From CANJDH01 sp964443245 (GTDB lineage: Bacteria; Pseudomonadota; Gammaproteobacteria; Burkholderiales; JAEUOS01), in contig CAYUEG010000002.1 of assembly GCA_964443245.1 (NCBI GenBank), positions 10,584-74,583 of the forward strand: 64,000 bases of DNA, in the 5' to 3' direction. Numbering within the stretch: the stretch's first letter is position 1; the number at the start of each line of letters is the position of its first letter. Positions 16,609 to 24,802 of the stretch are shown here, one piece after another. The translations under genes and the position numbers were made by a program. The notes beneath the pieces were generated by a model that made no database searches, was not told the origin of the DNA, and worked only from the letters and a program-made list of their open reading frames with translations.

Positions 16609-17469
16609 ATGCTCGTCATTATTGGATACATCGTTGTAGTCGGCTCCGTCATTGGCGGCTTCGTCTTGCACGGCGGCAAACTGGCGGCACTGTGGCAGCC
16701 GTTCGAGCTGCTGATCATCGGCGGTGCTGCGATCGGTTCGATGGTGGTAACCAATACCGGCAAGGTGCTCAAGGGTGTCCTGAAAGCGCTGCCGACCTGT
16801 TTCAAGGGCTCGCAGTTCACCAAAGCCCGTTACCTCTCCCTGATGGCGCTCATGTTTGACATCCTGACCAAGGTGCGCAAGGAAGGTTTGATGTCGATCG
16901 AAAAGGATGTCGAGGATCCGCACGGCAGTGCCTTGTTTGGCAAGTACCCCGAACTGGCGGGTGACCATCATTTGATCGAATTCATTACGGATTACCTGCG
17001 CATGATGGTCAGCGGCAACCTCAATCCGATGGAAATTGAAACCCTGATGGATCAGGAAATTGAAACGCACCACCAGGAAGGGCATGTGCCGGCGCATGCG
17101 GTGACAGCTCTGGCAGACGGATTGCCAGCGTTCGGCATTGTGGCGGCAGTGATGGGGGTCGTGAACGTGATGGGTTCAGTCGGTGAGCCCCCGGCCATCC
17201 TGGGCGCCAAGATTGGCGCGGCGCTGGTGGGTACTTTTGTCGGCATCCTGCTGGCGTATGGCTTCGTCGGCCCGCTGGGCGGATTGCTGGTGCACAAGCT
17301 GGCGGAAAACAGCAAGCAGCTGGAGTGCGTCAAGGTGACGCTGCTCGCCAGCATGAATGGCTATGCGCCGCAGATTGCCGTCGAGTTTGGCCGCAAGGTC
17401 CTGTACTCGACCGAGCGCCCCAGTTTTGCGGAGCTGGATAGCCATGTGCGCCAGTCCAAGGGCAAGTAG
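16609..17469 (+). CDS. motA: Flagellar stator protein MotA
   Basis: MotA forms, with MotB, the proton-driven stator in the inner membrane. The 286-aa protein has four hydrophobic segments (about residues 3-22, 30-50, 170-195, 203-225), the cytoplasmic loop that pushes FliG, and the conserved GLPAFGIVAAVMGVVNVMG and PLGGLLVHKLAENSKQLE. GTTGGCGC precedes the ATG, a poor ribosome site. It lies 220 bases after flhC; no sigma-28 promoter was found in that gap. Confidence 0.97.
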   Translation: MLVIIGYIVVVGSVIGGFVLHGGKLAALWQPFELLIIGGAAIGSMVVTNTGKVLKGVLKALPTCFKGSQFTKARYLSLMALMFDILTKVRKEGLMSIEKDVEDPHGSALFGKYPELAGDHHLIEFITDYLRMMVSGNLNPMEIETLMDQEIETHHQEGHVPAHAVTALADGLPAFGIVAAVMGVVNVMGSVGEPPAILGAKIGAALVGTFVGILLAYGFVGPLGGLLVHKLAENSKQLECVKVTLLASMNGYAPQIAVEFGRKVLYSTERPSFAELDSHVRQSKGK

Positions 17470-17489
17470 GGCTCAACAGGACCAACACC

Positions 17490-18476
17490 ATGGCCGGCGG
17501 AAAAGGTAAAGCGGGCGAGATCCAGCCCATCGTCATCAAGCGCATCAAGAAGGTGTCCGGCGGGCATCATGGCGGCGCCTGGAAGATTGCCTACGCCGAT
17601 TTCGTGACGGCGATGATGGCGTTCTTCCTCCTGATGTGGCTGCTGGGCTCGACCACACAGGGAGATCTGAAAGGCATTGCCGAATACTTCAATACGCCGC
17701 TGAAAGTGTCGCTGATGGGCGGCACCGGCAGTGGTGACGCCACCAGCATCATCAAGGGGGGCGGCAAGGATCTGACGCGGGAAACCGGGCAGGTGAAGGA
17801 TGGTGCCAACAAGTCCGATCGCAAGAAGCATGAGGTATCGGAAGCCCGTCAGGAGATTGAACGCCTTGATCGCGCCAAGCTGGCGGCGCTCAAGGAGCGG
17901 ATCGACGGCATGCTGTCCACCAGCCCTTTGCTGCGCAACTTCCAGAACCAGATCCGGCTTGACATCACCTCCGAAGGCCTGCGCATCCAGATCGTCGACG
18001 AGAACAACCGGCCGATGTTCGACAGCGGCCGTGCGGTACTGAAGGACTATTCGCGCGGCATCCTGCACGAGATCAGCCGTGCACTCAACGAGGTGGACAA
18101 CAAGATCTCGATTTCCGGCCACACGGATGCGCAGCCGTTTGTTTCCGGTGATCGTGGCTACAGCAACTGGGAACTCTCGGCAGACCGCTCCAACGCCGCC
18201 CGGCGCGAAATGGTGATGGCCGGCATTGATGAGCAGAAGATGGTCCGGGTGGTGGGGCTGGCTTCATCGATTCCCCTGATTCCGGAGGATCCATTCGATC
18301 CGCGCAACCGTCGCATCAGCATCATTGTGCTCAACAAGAAGGCGGAAGAGGCCGTAATGCGCCCTGTCCCGGCGCTTGACATCTCGAATCCGGAGGCCGT
18401 CAGCCAGCAACTGGCACCCGCTGCGCCCGGCGCACCGGCTCCGGTTGCCAGCCCGCTCCCCTCACCGCGCAAGTAA
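17490..18476 (+). CDS. motB: Flagellar stator protein MotB
   Basis: MotB anchors the stator to peptidoglycan. The 328-aa protein has a basic N-terminus, one membrane helix with the essential proton-carrying Asp at residue 37 (AYADFVTAMMAFFLLMWL), the plug segment, and an OmpA-like domain (ISGHTDAQPF, NWELSADRSNAARR) at about residues 170-290. The Pro/Ala-rich C-tail is variable. The plug and Asp residue of a proton-type stator are intact. Start is 20 bases after motA. Confidence 0.97.
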   Translation: MAGGKGKAGEIQPIVIKRIKKVSGGHHGGAWKIAYADFVTAMMAFFLLMWLLGSTTQGDLKGIAEYFNTPLKVSLMGGTGSGDATSIIKGGGKDLTRETGQVKDGANKSDRKKHEVSEARQEIERLDRAKLAALKERIDGMLSTSPLLRNFQNQIRLDITSEGLRIQIVDENNRPMFDSGRAVLKDYSRGILHEISRALNEVDNKISISGHTDAQPFVSGDRGYSNWELSADRSNAARREMVMAGIDEQKMVRVVGLASSIPLIPEDPFDPRNRRISIIVLNKKAEEAVMRPVPALDISNPEAVSQQLAPAAPGAPAPVASPLPSPRK

Positions 18477-18504
18477 ACCGCATACCGTCTACAAGGAGAA
18501 TCAA

Positions 18505-19434
18505 ATGGGTCACAGCGATTACCAGCTTCTGAACATGGTGAACGAGAAATCACGTCTGGCAGGGTCCAACAAGATGGAGCTTCTGCTGTTCTCCCTGGGC
18601 GGGGCGGAAACCTTCGGCATCAACGTGTTCAAGGTGCGCGAAGTCTGCGAATCCATGCAGATCACCAAGACGCCGAACATGCCGCTTGGTGTGGAGGGGA
18701 TTGTCTCGTTGCGCGGCAGCATCATTCCGGTGATTGACCTCGCCACCTGCCTCTCGATGCCGTTTGACGGCGAGCGTACCAAGCTGATCATCACCGAGTT
18801 CTCCAGCCACACCCAGGCGTTCTACGTGGCCAACGTGGATCGCATCGTGCGGGTTGACTGGGACCAGGTCAAGACACCGCATAGCCTGGCCGCGAAGACG
18901 CTGGGGCTGATCACCGCCATTACCCAGCTTTCGGACGGCAAGCTGGTGTCGATTCTGGATGTCGAGCAGATTCTCTCGAACGTTATCGGAGAGACCGAGG
19001 TGCCGCATCTGGAACCGATTGCCGCCCCCAAACCGGCGAGCATCTTCTTTGCGGACGATTCCGGTCTGGCGCGCAAGAAGATCATGGAAGTGCTCGACAA
19101 GATGAGCATTTCCTACCAGTACGCCCAGAACGGGGCCGAAGCCTGGGAGAAGCTGAAGAAGATCGCCAAACGGGTGGAAGACGAGAACGGCGTTCTCAAG
19201 GACACGATCAACCTGATTCTGACCGATGCCGAAATGCCCGAAATGGACGGCTACGTACTCACCAAGCACATCAAGGAGGACAGCCGTTTCGAAGGCATCC
19301 CCGTGATGATGCACTCGTCGCTGTCATCGACTGCCAACCAGAAGCTGGGGCAGCAGGTGGGTGTCGATGCCTACATCCCGAAATTCAACCCTGAAGATCT
19401 GTCTCGTGCCTTGACCGGCATGATCCTGCGTTAA
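18505..19434 (+). CDS. cheV: Chemotaxis coupling protein CheV (CheW-REC)
   Basis: CheV couples receptors to CheA and has a receiver domain for feedback. The 310-aa protein has a CheW-like domain (about residues 15-165: NKMELLLFSLGGAETFGINVFKVREV, IVSLRGSIIPVIDLA) and a receiver (175-300) with phospho-acceptor in LTDAEMPEMDGY and the conserved Lys in IPKF. AAGGAG stands upstream of ATG 18505. No separate cheW is present in the window, so CheV may be the locally encoded coupler. Confidence 0.95.
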   Translation: MGHSDYQLLNMVNEKSRLAGSNKMELLLFSLGGAETFGINVFKVREVCESMQITKTPNMPLGVEGIVSLRGSIIPVIDLATCLSMPFDGERTKLIITEFSSHTQAFYVANVDRIVRVDWDQVKTPHSLAAKTLGLITAITQLSDGKLVSILDVEQILSNVIGETEVPHLEPIAAPKPASIFFADDSGLARKKIMEVLDKMSISYQYAQNGAEAWEKLKKIAKRVEDENGVLKDTINLILTDAEMPEMDGYVLTKHIKEDSRFEGIPVMMHSSLSSTANQKLGQQVGVDAYIPKFNPEDLSRALTGMILR

Positions 19435-19447
19435 TCCGAGGTAATCC

Positions 19448-19837
19448 ATGTCAACTGCTGAACTCAAATTTCTCATCGTCGATGATTTCTCGACCATGCG
19501 CCGGATCATTCGCAATCTTCTCAAGGAGATTGGCTATAGCAATGCCGACGAGGCTGAAGATGGCAATGCGGCCCTGACCAAGCTGCGTGGCGCGCGCTTT
19601 GACTTTGTGGTCTCCGACATCAACATGCCCAACATGAACGGGTTCGAACTGTTGCGGCAGATTCGGGCAGACGAAGGACTGAAGGCACTGCCGGTTCTGA
19701 TGGTGACTGCCGAGGCCAAGAAGGAAGACATCGTCACTGCAGCACAGGCGGGCGCTTCCGGCTACATCGTCAAGCCCTTCACCAAGGCCGTGCTGGAAGA
19801 GAAAGTGGCCAAGATCATCCAGAAGCTGAAAGGGTAA
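19448..19837 (+). CDS. cheY: Chemotaxis response regulator CheY
   Basis: CheY-P binds FliM and reverses the motor. The 129-aa single receiver has the acidic pair at residues 12-13 (IVDDFSTMRR), phospho-acceptor Asp57 (VSDINMPNMNG), switch Thr (VTAEAKKEDI) and Lys in IVKPF; it is very close to enteric CheY. It is followed by cheZ after 6 bases. Confidence 0.98.
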   Translation: MSTAELKFLIVDDFSTMRRIIRNLLKEIGYSNADEAEDGNAALTKLRGARFDFVVSDINMPNMNGFELLRQIRADEGLKALPVLMVTAEAKKEDIVTAAQAGASGYIVKPFTKAVLEEKVAKIIQKLKG

Positions 19838-19843
19838 GGAATC

Positions 19844-20593
19844 ATGAGCCAAGTGGTGGAGAGCGAAACCGAAGATCTGGAAGCGCTGTTTGACCAGATC
19901 GCAGACCAGCGCCGTGAAGAAATCCTGGCGCAACCGCAGCCAGCGCCGGCCGCCCCTGCTCAGGAGCAGCCGGCCGCGGGTGCGAACGACCCCTACGACG
20001 TCTTTCAGCGGATTGGCAGCCTGACGCGCAATCTGCATGACGCCCTGCGGGAGTTGGGGTATGACCGGCAAGTGGAGCGTGCGGTGGGCGCCCTGCCGGA
20101 CGCCCGTTCGCGCTTGAGCTACATCGCGAACCTTACGGGCCAGGCTGCGGAGAAGGCGTTGGCCAAGTCAGAGGCCGGGTCGGCGATCCAGGAAAAGATT
20201 GGCGCCGAGGCGCAGGTGCTCGCCGAACGGTGGGACGCGCTGATGGCAGGGACCTTGTCCGTATCGGAGTTTCGCGAGAGTGCGCTGGCGACCCACGCCT
20301 TTCTCAATCAGCTGCCCGGGCGCGCAGCCGAAGCCAACAGCCTGTTCACGGACATCATGCTGGCCCAGGATTTCCATGATCTGACAGGGCAGGTGATCAA
20401 GAAGGTCGTGGATGTCGCCCAAAACCTGGAAACGCAGCTGGTCAAGCTGCTGATTGATGCCTCTCCACCCGAGCGTCGGGTGGAAGTGGGCGAGGAATGG
20501 CTCAATGGCCCGGTCATCGATGCGGCTGGCCGCACTGACGTGGTGACAAACCAGGCGCAAGTGGATGATTTGCTGGAGAGCCTCGGCTTTTGA
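19844..20593 (+). CDS. cheZ: CheY-P phosphatase CheZ
   Basis: CheZ speeds dephosphorylation of CheY-P. The 249-aa protein has the long helical hairpin with the catalytic segment LFTDIMLAQDFHDLTGQVIKKV (Asp/Gln around residue 178-186) and ends in the CheY-docking peptide QVDDLLESLGF, nearly identical to the enteric tail. A Pro/Ala/Gln-rich segment lies near residues 27-50. Confidence 0.97.
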   Translation: MSQVVESETEDLEALFDQIADQRREEILAQPQPAPAAPAQEQPAAGANDPYDVFQRIGSLTRNLHDALRELGYDRQVERAVGALPDARSRLSYIANLTGQAAEKALAKSEAGSAIQEKIGAEAQVLAERWDALMAGTLSVSEFRESALATHAFLNQLPGRAAEANSLFTDIMLAQDFHDLTGQVIKKVVDVAQNLETQLVKLLIDASPPERRVEVGEEWLNGPVIDAAGRTDVVTNQAQVDDLLESLGF

Positions 20594-20620
20594 CGGGGCG
20601 CGCCAAACGGAGAAGTGCTG

Positions 20621-22399
20621 ATGAGCGACATGAGTGAGATGCAGGACCTGCTGCAGGATTTTCTGGCCGAAGCCGGCGACATGCTGGACGACGTGGACCA
20701 GAAGCTGATCATGCTGGAGCACGCGCCGGAAGACATGGAGTTGCTCAATACGATCTTTCGCGGATTCCACACGATCAAGGGGGGGGCTGGCTTTCTCGAT
20801 GCGCAGGCCATGGTGGCCTTGTGCCATCGGACAGAGAATCTGTTTGATCACCTGCGCAGCGGCAAGCTCAAGCTCTTTCCGGAGATGATGGATGCGATCC
20901 TGGAAGCCACCGCCCACGTCAAGCGGATGATGAGCGAGATGGGAGAACACTCTGCGCCTGGTGCGGCCCCTGCAGAATTGCTGGCTGCGCTGGATCTGCT
21001 GGCCAAGGGCGAACGGCCGGCGGCCGCACCTGCCGGCGCAGTCTCCGCCCCGGCCGCGGGCGCGCAAGCGGCAACGGAGCCCGATTGGGCCGAGCTGCAC
21101 CGGCTGCTGACCAATCCGGGCGCTGCGGCGTCAGCGCCGCCCGCTGCACCTCCGGCTGTCAAGGCAGAGGCGCCGCGGGCTGCGGAGGCACCCCGGCCAC
21201 TGCCGGCAGAGACGGGCAAGTCCGGCGCCAGCAAGGAAAACACCCTGCGTGTCGATACCGCGCGCTTTGACCAGATCCTCAATTTGTCCGGCGAGATCGG
21301 CCTGACCAAGAATCGCCTGAATTGCCTGAACGCCGAACTGGAGCGTCTGGGTGGCGACAACGCATCGGTGCGGACCATCAGTCAGGTACTGGGGCGGCTC
21401 GACACCCTGGTCTCCGACCTGCAGACGGCCGTGATGAAGGCTCGCATGCAGCCGGTGGGCCGGGTGTTCCAGAAGTACACCCGCCTGGCGCGCGACGTGG
21501 CGCGGCAGCTGGGCAAAGACGCCGACCTGATCATCGAGGGTGCCGAGACCGAGGTGGACAAGACCATCCTCGAGGAGCTCAATGACCCGCTGGTACATCT
21601 GATCCGCAATTCAGTCGATCACGGGCTGGAGACCACCAAGGAGCGTACCGCCCTGGGCAAGCCCGCGCGTGGCTCGATCAGGCTGAGTGCCAGGCAGGCG
21701 GGGGACCACATCATCATCGAGATCGTCGATGACGGCCGCGGCATGGATCCGGAGATATTGCGCCGCAAGGCGGTCGAGAAGGGCTTGATCTCGCTCGACG
21801 AAGCCAATTCGCTGGACGAGCGCCAGAGCCTGAACCTGATTTTTCTGCCCGGATTCTCGACCAAGACCGATATCAGCGAGGTCTCGGGACGGGGGGTCGG
21901 CATGGATGTGGTGCGGACCAACATCCAGCGTCTGAAAGGGCGCATCGAACTGACATCCAATCTGGGCCGTGGTTCGCGCGTCAGCATCGCGCTGCCGCTC
22001 ACCCTGGCGATCCTTCCGGTCCTGATGATGCGGACGGGCGCCCAGGTGTATGCGGTGCCGCTTTCGTCAGTACGGGAAATCATCCCGCTTGATTCAGGCC
22101 TGCTGCAGCTGGTCGGCGGCATGCCCAGCGTGACAGTGCGTGGTGACGTCTTGCCGGTGTTGCCGCTGGCCGGGCTGCTGGGCGTGCCAAGCCCATCCCC
22201 ATCGCCGGTGGGCGTGGTGGTCACAGTACGCGAAAAGGATCTTGTCATCGGGGTGGACAGCCTGGCGGGACAGGACGAAGTCATGGTCAAGCCGCTGGAG
22301 GGACTCAAGCCGCGCGGTGTCACCGGGGCCACGCTGTCGGGCGACGGCGTGCTGGTGCTGGTGCTGGAGTTGCACGAGCTGCTCGGGGATTCGCTCTAG
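20621..22399 (+). CDS. cheA: Chemotaxis histidine kinase CheA
   Basis: CheA phosphorylates CheY and CheB in receptor arrays. The 592-aa protein has the HPt domain with His50 (RGFHTIKGGAGF), a linker (about 112-206), the dimerisation domain from about 207, the ATPase (NSVDHGLE, DDGRGMDPE, GRGVGMDVV) and the CheW-like regulatory domain (QVYAVPLSSVREI) to the end. The linker is Ala/Pro-rich with one short helix (EPDWAELHRLL) and no recognisable P2 CheY-binding domain. GGAG lies 7 bases before ATG 20621; a GTG two codons upstream is possible. Confidence 0.97.
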   Translation: MSDMSEMQDLLQDFLAEAGDMLDDVDQKLIMLEHAPEDMELLNTIFRGFHTIKGGAGFLDAQAMVALCHRTENLFDHLRSGKLKLFPEMMDAILEATAHVKRMMSEMGEHSAPGAAPAELLAALDLLAKGERPAAAPAGAVSAPAAGAQAATEPDWAELHRLLTNPGAAASAPPAAPPAVKAEAPRAAEAPRPLPAETGKSGASKENTLRVDTARFDQILNLSGEIGLTKNRLNCLNAELERLGGDNASVRTISQVLGRLDTLVSDLQTAVMKARMQPVGRVFQKYTRLARDVARQLGKDADLIIEGAETEVDKTILEELNDPLVHLIRNSVDHGLETTKERTALGKPARGSIRLSARQAGDHIIIEIVDDGRGMDPEILRRKAVEKGLISLDEANSLDERQSLNLIFLPGFSTKTDISEVSGRGVGMDVVRTNIQRLKGRIELTSNLGRGSRVSIALPLTLAILPVLMMRTGAQVYAVPLSSVREIIPLDSGLLQLVGGMPSVTVRGDVLPVLPLAGLLGVPSPSPSPVGVVVTVREKDLVIGVDSLAGQDEVMVKPLEGLKPRGVTGATLSGDGVLVLVLELHELLGDSL

Positions 22400-22507
22400 T
22401 AAGGCGCGGTGGCACCGGGCATCGCGTAAAAAGGGACAGCAGCAACCGCAGCAAAGAAGGTGTTTCTGATGATGCTGGCGGCGCGCGGGCGCCGGGAGGA
22501 GAACGGA

Positions 22508-24313
22508 ATGGATCGATTGATGCGCTGGTACGAAGCGATCGAGGAGCGCTTCTTTTTCACCCTGACACGCAAGATCGCAGCCAACATGCTGCTGCTGATG
22601 GCCGTTCCGCTGGCGATGGCCTGGCTGGCGTGGCAGAGCGGGCAGGGTGCGCTCCAGGCGGCAATGACCTCCGGCACGCCACCGGCGGCGCTGGAAGGCA
22701 TCAGCCATGCGGTCCAGGTGCAGGCATGGATGATCGGGACCCTGGCGCTGCTGGCCGTTGTGGTGGCTGTTGCGGCCGGACTTTACCTCAGGCATCTGAT
22801 TGTGCGGCCGGTCGCCCGTCTGGTCAGCCTGATGCAGGAAATCAGCTCCGGCGATGCCGATCTGACCCGCACCATGCCGTTGCAAACCCGGGACGAACTG
22901 CGTGATCTGGCCGAAGGGTACAACCGCTTTGCCGCGCGCCTGCGCGACATCGTCGGCCAGGTAAGACACATGAGCATCCAGGTGGCCTACGAGTCGGCCA
23001 AGACCGCGAGCGAGGTGGGTCAGTCGGCCCAACTGGCGGTGCGGCAGGACCAGCTGTCGACCGAGATCTTCGGGGCTTCGGAGGAAGCCAGGCAGGGGCT
23101 GGCGCGGATCAGTGCCAGCGCGGAAGTGCTGACTGCTGCCAACGCGACCCATCTCGAACACGCGCACGCTTCATTCAACGAATTGCAGGCGGGCATCGGG
23201 GAACTCGAATCGGTCCGCTCGCGGGTTCTCTCCTTTACCGGAACCGTGGGTGATCTGGACCGCAATTCCAGGGGAATTGAACAGATTGTCAATCTGATCA
23301 ACGGCATATCCGATCAGACCAACCTGCTGGCGCTCAATGCCGCAATCGAAGCGGCGCGTGCCGGGGAAGCCGGACGCGGCTTTGCGGTGGTGGCAGACGA
23401 AGTACGCAAGCTGGCCGAGAAGGTGAAGGCGGCCACTGGCGACATCATGGCCAGCACGCGTGACATGTCGGTCCTGGTCGCCAGCACGCTGCGGGAGACG
23501 GCGGCGATCGAAGGCGAGATCGAACGGGCGCGTCAGGCCGTTCAGGGTTCGTCCCAGCGGTTTGAAGCCTTTGTGCGCGAATTTGCCGACATTGGCGGCA
23601 CCATCGGGCAGGTGGGTGATTCGATCAGCGGGCTCGAATCCGGCCAGGTTCAGTTATACGGGAAGGTGGCGTCGATCCGCGATCTGTCTGCCGATGTCGC
23701 GCAGCGGATGGCACATTCACGCGACAGTTCGTCAGAGCTGTCCCTTGCGGCCGAGCAGATCGAAGAGCTGGCGGCGCGCTTCCGGATTGGGAACGATGTG
23801 CTCGAAGAAATGATCGGCCGATCGGAGCGCTACCGCGATGCGTGTGCCGAGGTGTTGTGCGGGCTGGCCGAACGCGGCATGGACGTGTTTGACCGCAACT
23901 ACCGGCCGATTCCCGACACCCAGCCGCCCAAATTCCATACTGCTTACGACCAGGCGTGCGAGGGCGGATTTCAGTCACTGTTTGACGCCCTGGTGCGGGA
24001 GACGGCGGGGGCGACCTATGCCCTTTGCATTGACGCGAACGCCTATGCCCCTACGCACAACAGCTGGTTCTCCAAGCCCTTGACGGGTGATCCGGCAGCA
24101 GATCTGGTGGGGAGCCGCGACAAGCGCATGTTTACCGATGTCACCGGCAAGCGCGGGGCTGCCAATCAGCAACGCTTCCTGCTGCAGACCTACCGCCGGG
24201 ATACCGGCGAGATCCTGTGCGACCTGTCGATGCCAATCTTTGTGGCCGGGCGCCACTGGGGCTGCCTGCGCCTTGGGTTCAAGCCCGAAGTGCTCCTCAA
24301 GGGGGCAACTTAA
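22508..24313 (+). CDS. Methyl-accepting chemotaxis protein with C-terminal sensor-like domain
   Basis: A 601-aa receptor. Two membrane helices (about 24-42 and 74-95) enclose only about 31 periplasmic residues, so there is no normal periplasmic sensor. A HAMP domain follows (RPVARLVSLMQEISSGDADLTR), then the signalling domain with the conserved tip (QTNLLALNAAIEAARAGEAGRGFAVVADEVRKLAEK). After it comes an extra C-terminal domain of about 165 residues (DVFDRNYRPIPDTQPPKFHTAYD ... GCLRLGFKPEVL), probably a cytoplasmic sensor. GGGAGGAG before ATG 22508 fixes the start; a GTG 16 codons upstream is an alternative. Confidence 0.9.
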   Translation: MDRLMRWYEAIEERFFFTLTRKIAANMLLLMAVPLAMAWLAWQSGQGALQAAMTSGTPPAALEGISHAVQVQAWMIGTLALLAVVVAVAAGLYLRHLIVRPVARLVSLMQEISSGDADLTRTMPLQTRDELRDLAEGYNRFAARLRDIVGQVRHMSIQVAYESAKTASEVGQSAQLAVRQDQLSTEIFGASEEARQGLARISASAEVLTAANATHLEHAHASFNELQAGIGELESVRSRVLSFTGTVGDLDRNSRGIEQIVNLINGISDQTNLLALNAAIEAARAGEAGRGFAVVADEVRKLAEKVKAATGDIMASTRDMSVLVASTLRETAAIEGEIERARQAVQGSSQRFEAFVREFADIGGTIGQVGDSISGLESGQVQLYGKVASIRDLSADVAQRMAHSRDSSSELSLAAEQIEELAARFRIGNDVLEEMIGRSERYRDACAEVLCGLAERGMDVFDRNYRPIPDTQPPKFHTAYDQACEGGFQSLFDALVRETAGATYALCIDANAYAPTHNSWFSKPLTGDPAADLVGSRDKRMFTDVTGKRGAANQQRFLLQTYRRDTGEILCDLSMPIFVAGRHWGCLRLGFKPEVLLKGAT

Positions 24314-24323
24314 GAAGTCAAGT

Positions 24324-24368
24324 AAAAACCCCTGAAACCGTTGTCGCACAACGGTTTCAGGGGTTTTT
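24324..24368. terminator. Bidirectional intrinsic terminator after the che operon
   Basis: A perfect 21-bp stem (24324-24344 with 24348-24368) with a 3-base CGC loop, bounded by an A5 run on one side and a T5 run on the other, starting 10 bases past the receptor stop. It can end transcription of the flhDC-mot-che block and of the small minus-strand gene from the other side. Confidence 0.93.
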
Positions 24369-24415
24369 GAGAGACGTGAATGCTGGCCTGACGGCGGCCA
24401 GCGGCAGCGCTTTGG

Positions 24416-24613
24416 CTAGCGTGCTGCAAGCCGGGCGCGCCGGCTTGGGCGATGGGCGATCAGCGACAGCAGGTCCTCTTCGAACAGCTCTTCATCCGCT
24501 GCTTCGAAGTCCTCGTTGATGCTGGCGTAATCCTCGGCCATTGCCAGCGCCTGATCCACATAAAAGTCGTCGAATGCTTCGCCAGCGAAGCCGGCGCGGT
24601 CCAATTGTCCCAT
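24416..24613 (-). CDS. Small acidic protein of unknown function
   Basis: A 65-aa protein, not recognised. GAAGGAG lies 6 bases before its ATG and codon use is like that of neighbouring genes, so it is probably real. Residues 1-54 are strongly acidic (EAFDDFYVDQ, NEDFEAADEELFEEDLL), while the tail is basic (RPSRRARLAAR). No signal peptide, membrane segment or cysteine. It is transcribed against the flanking flagellar genes and ends at the bidirectional terminator. A possible sigma-70 promoter (CTGACC, 18 bases, TAGATT) lies about 95 bases upstream on the minus strand. It could be a regulator or chaperone-like partner of a flagellar protein, but there is no evidence. Confidence 0.65.
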   Translation of the reverse strand: MGQLDRAGFAGEAFDDFYVDQALAMAEDYASINEDFEAADEELFEEDLLSLIAHRPSRRARLAAR

Positions 24614-24647
24614 TTCTGTTCTCCTTCACTGACGGTGGTTTGAGGGG

Positions 24648-24664
24648 CCGGACGTCTGGTCCGG
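24648..24664. promoter_or_regulatory. Inverted repeat upstream of the small gene and flhB
   Basis: CCGGAC and GTCCGG arms around 5 bases, in the 189-base divergent spacer between the small acidic gene and flhB. It could be an operator or a leader hairpin; nothing further supports a role. Confidence 0.25.
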
Positions 24665-24802
24665 TTGCACTCCAATCTACGCTCCGCGGGACAAGCCGGT
24701 CAGTTGATTAGGGCGGGGATTGGCAACCTATTCCTGCCTTCCGGGCGCGCGCCCCCCGGAATAATTGACGGACTCATAAGCGTGTCCAGGCAGGGTTTGT
24801 CA

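Noticed and set aside
22408..22430. Sigma-54 promoter before the chemoreceptor
   Set aside because: TGGCAC-like bases are present but the -12 element is missing.
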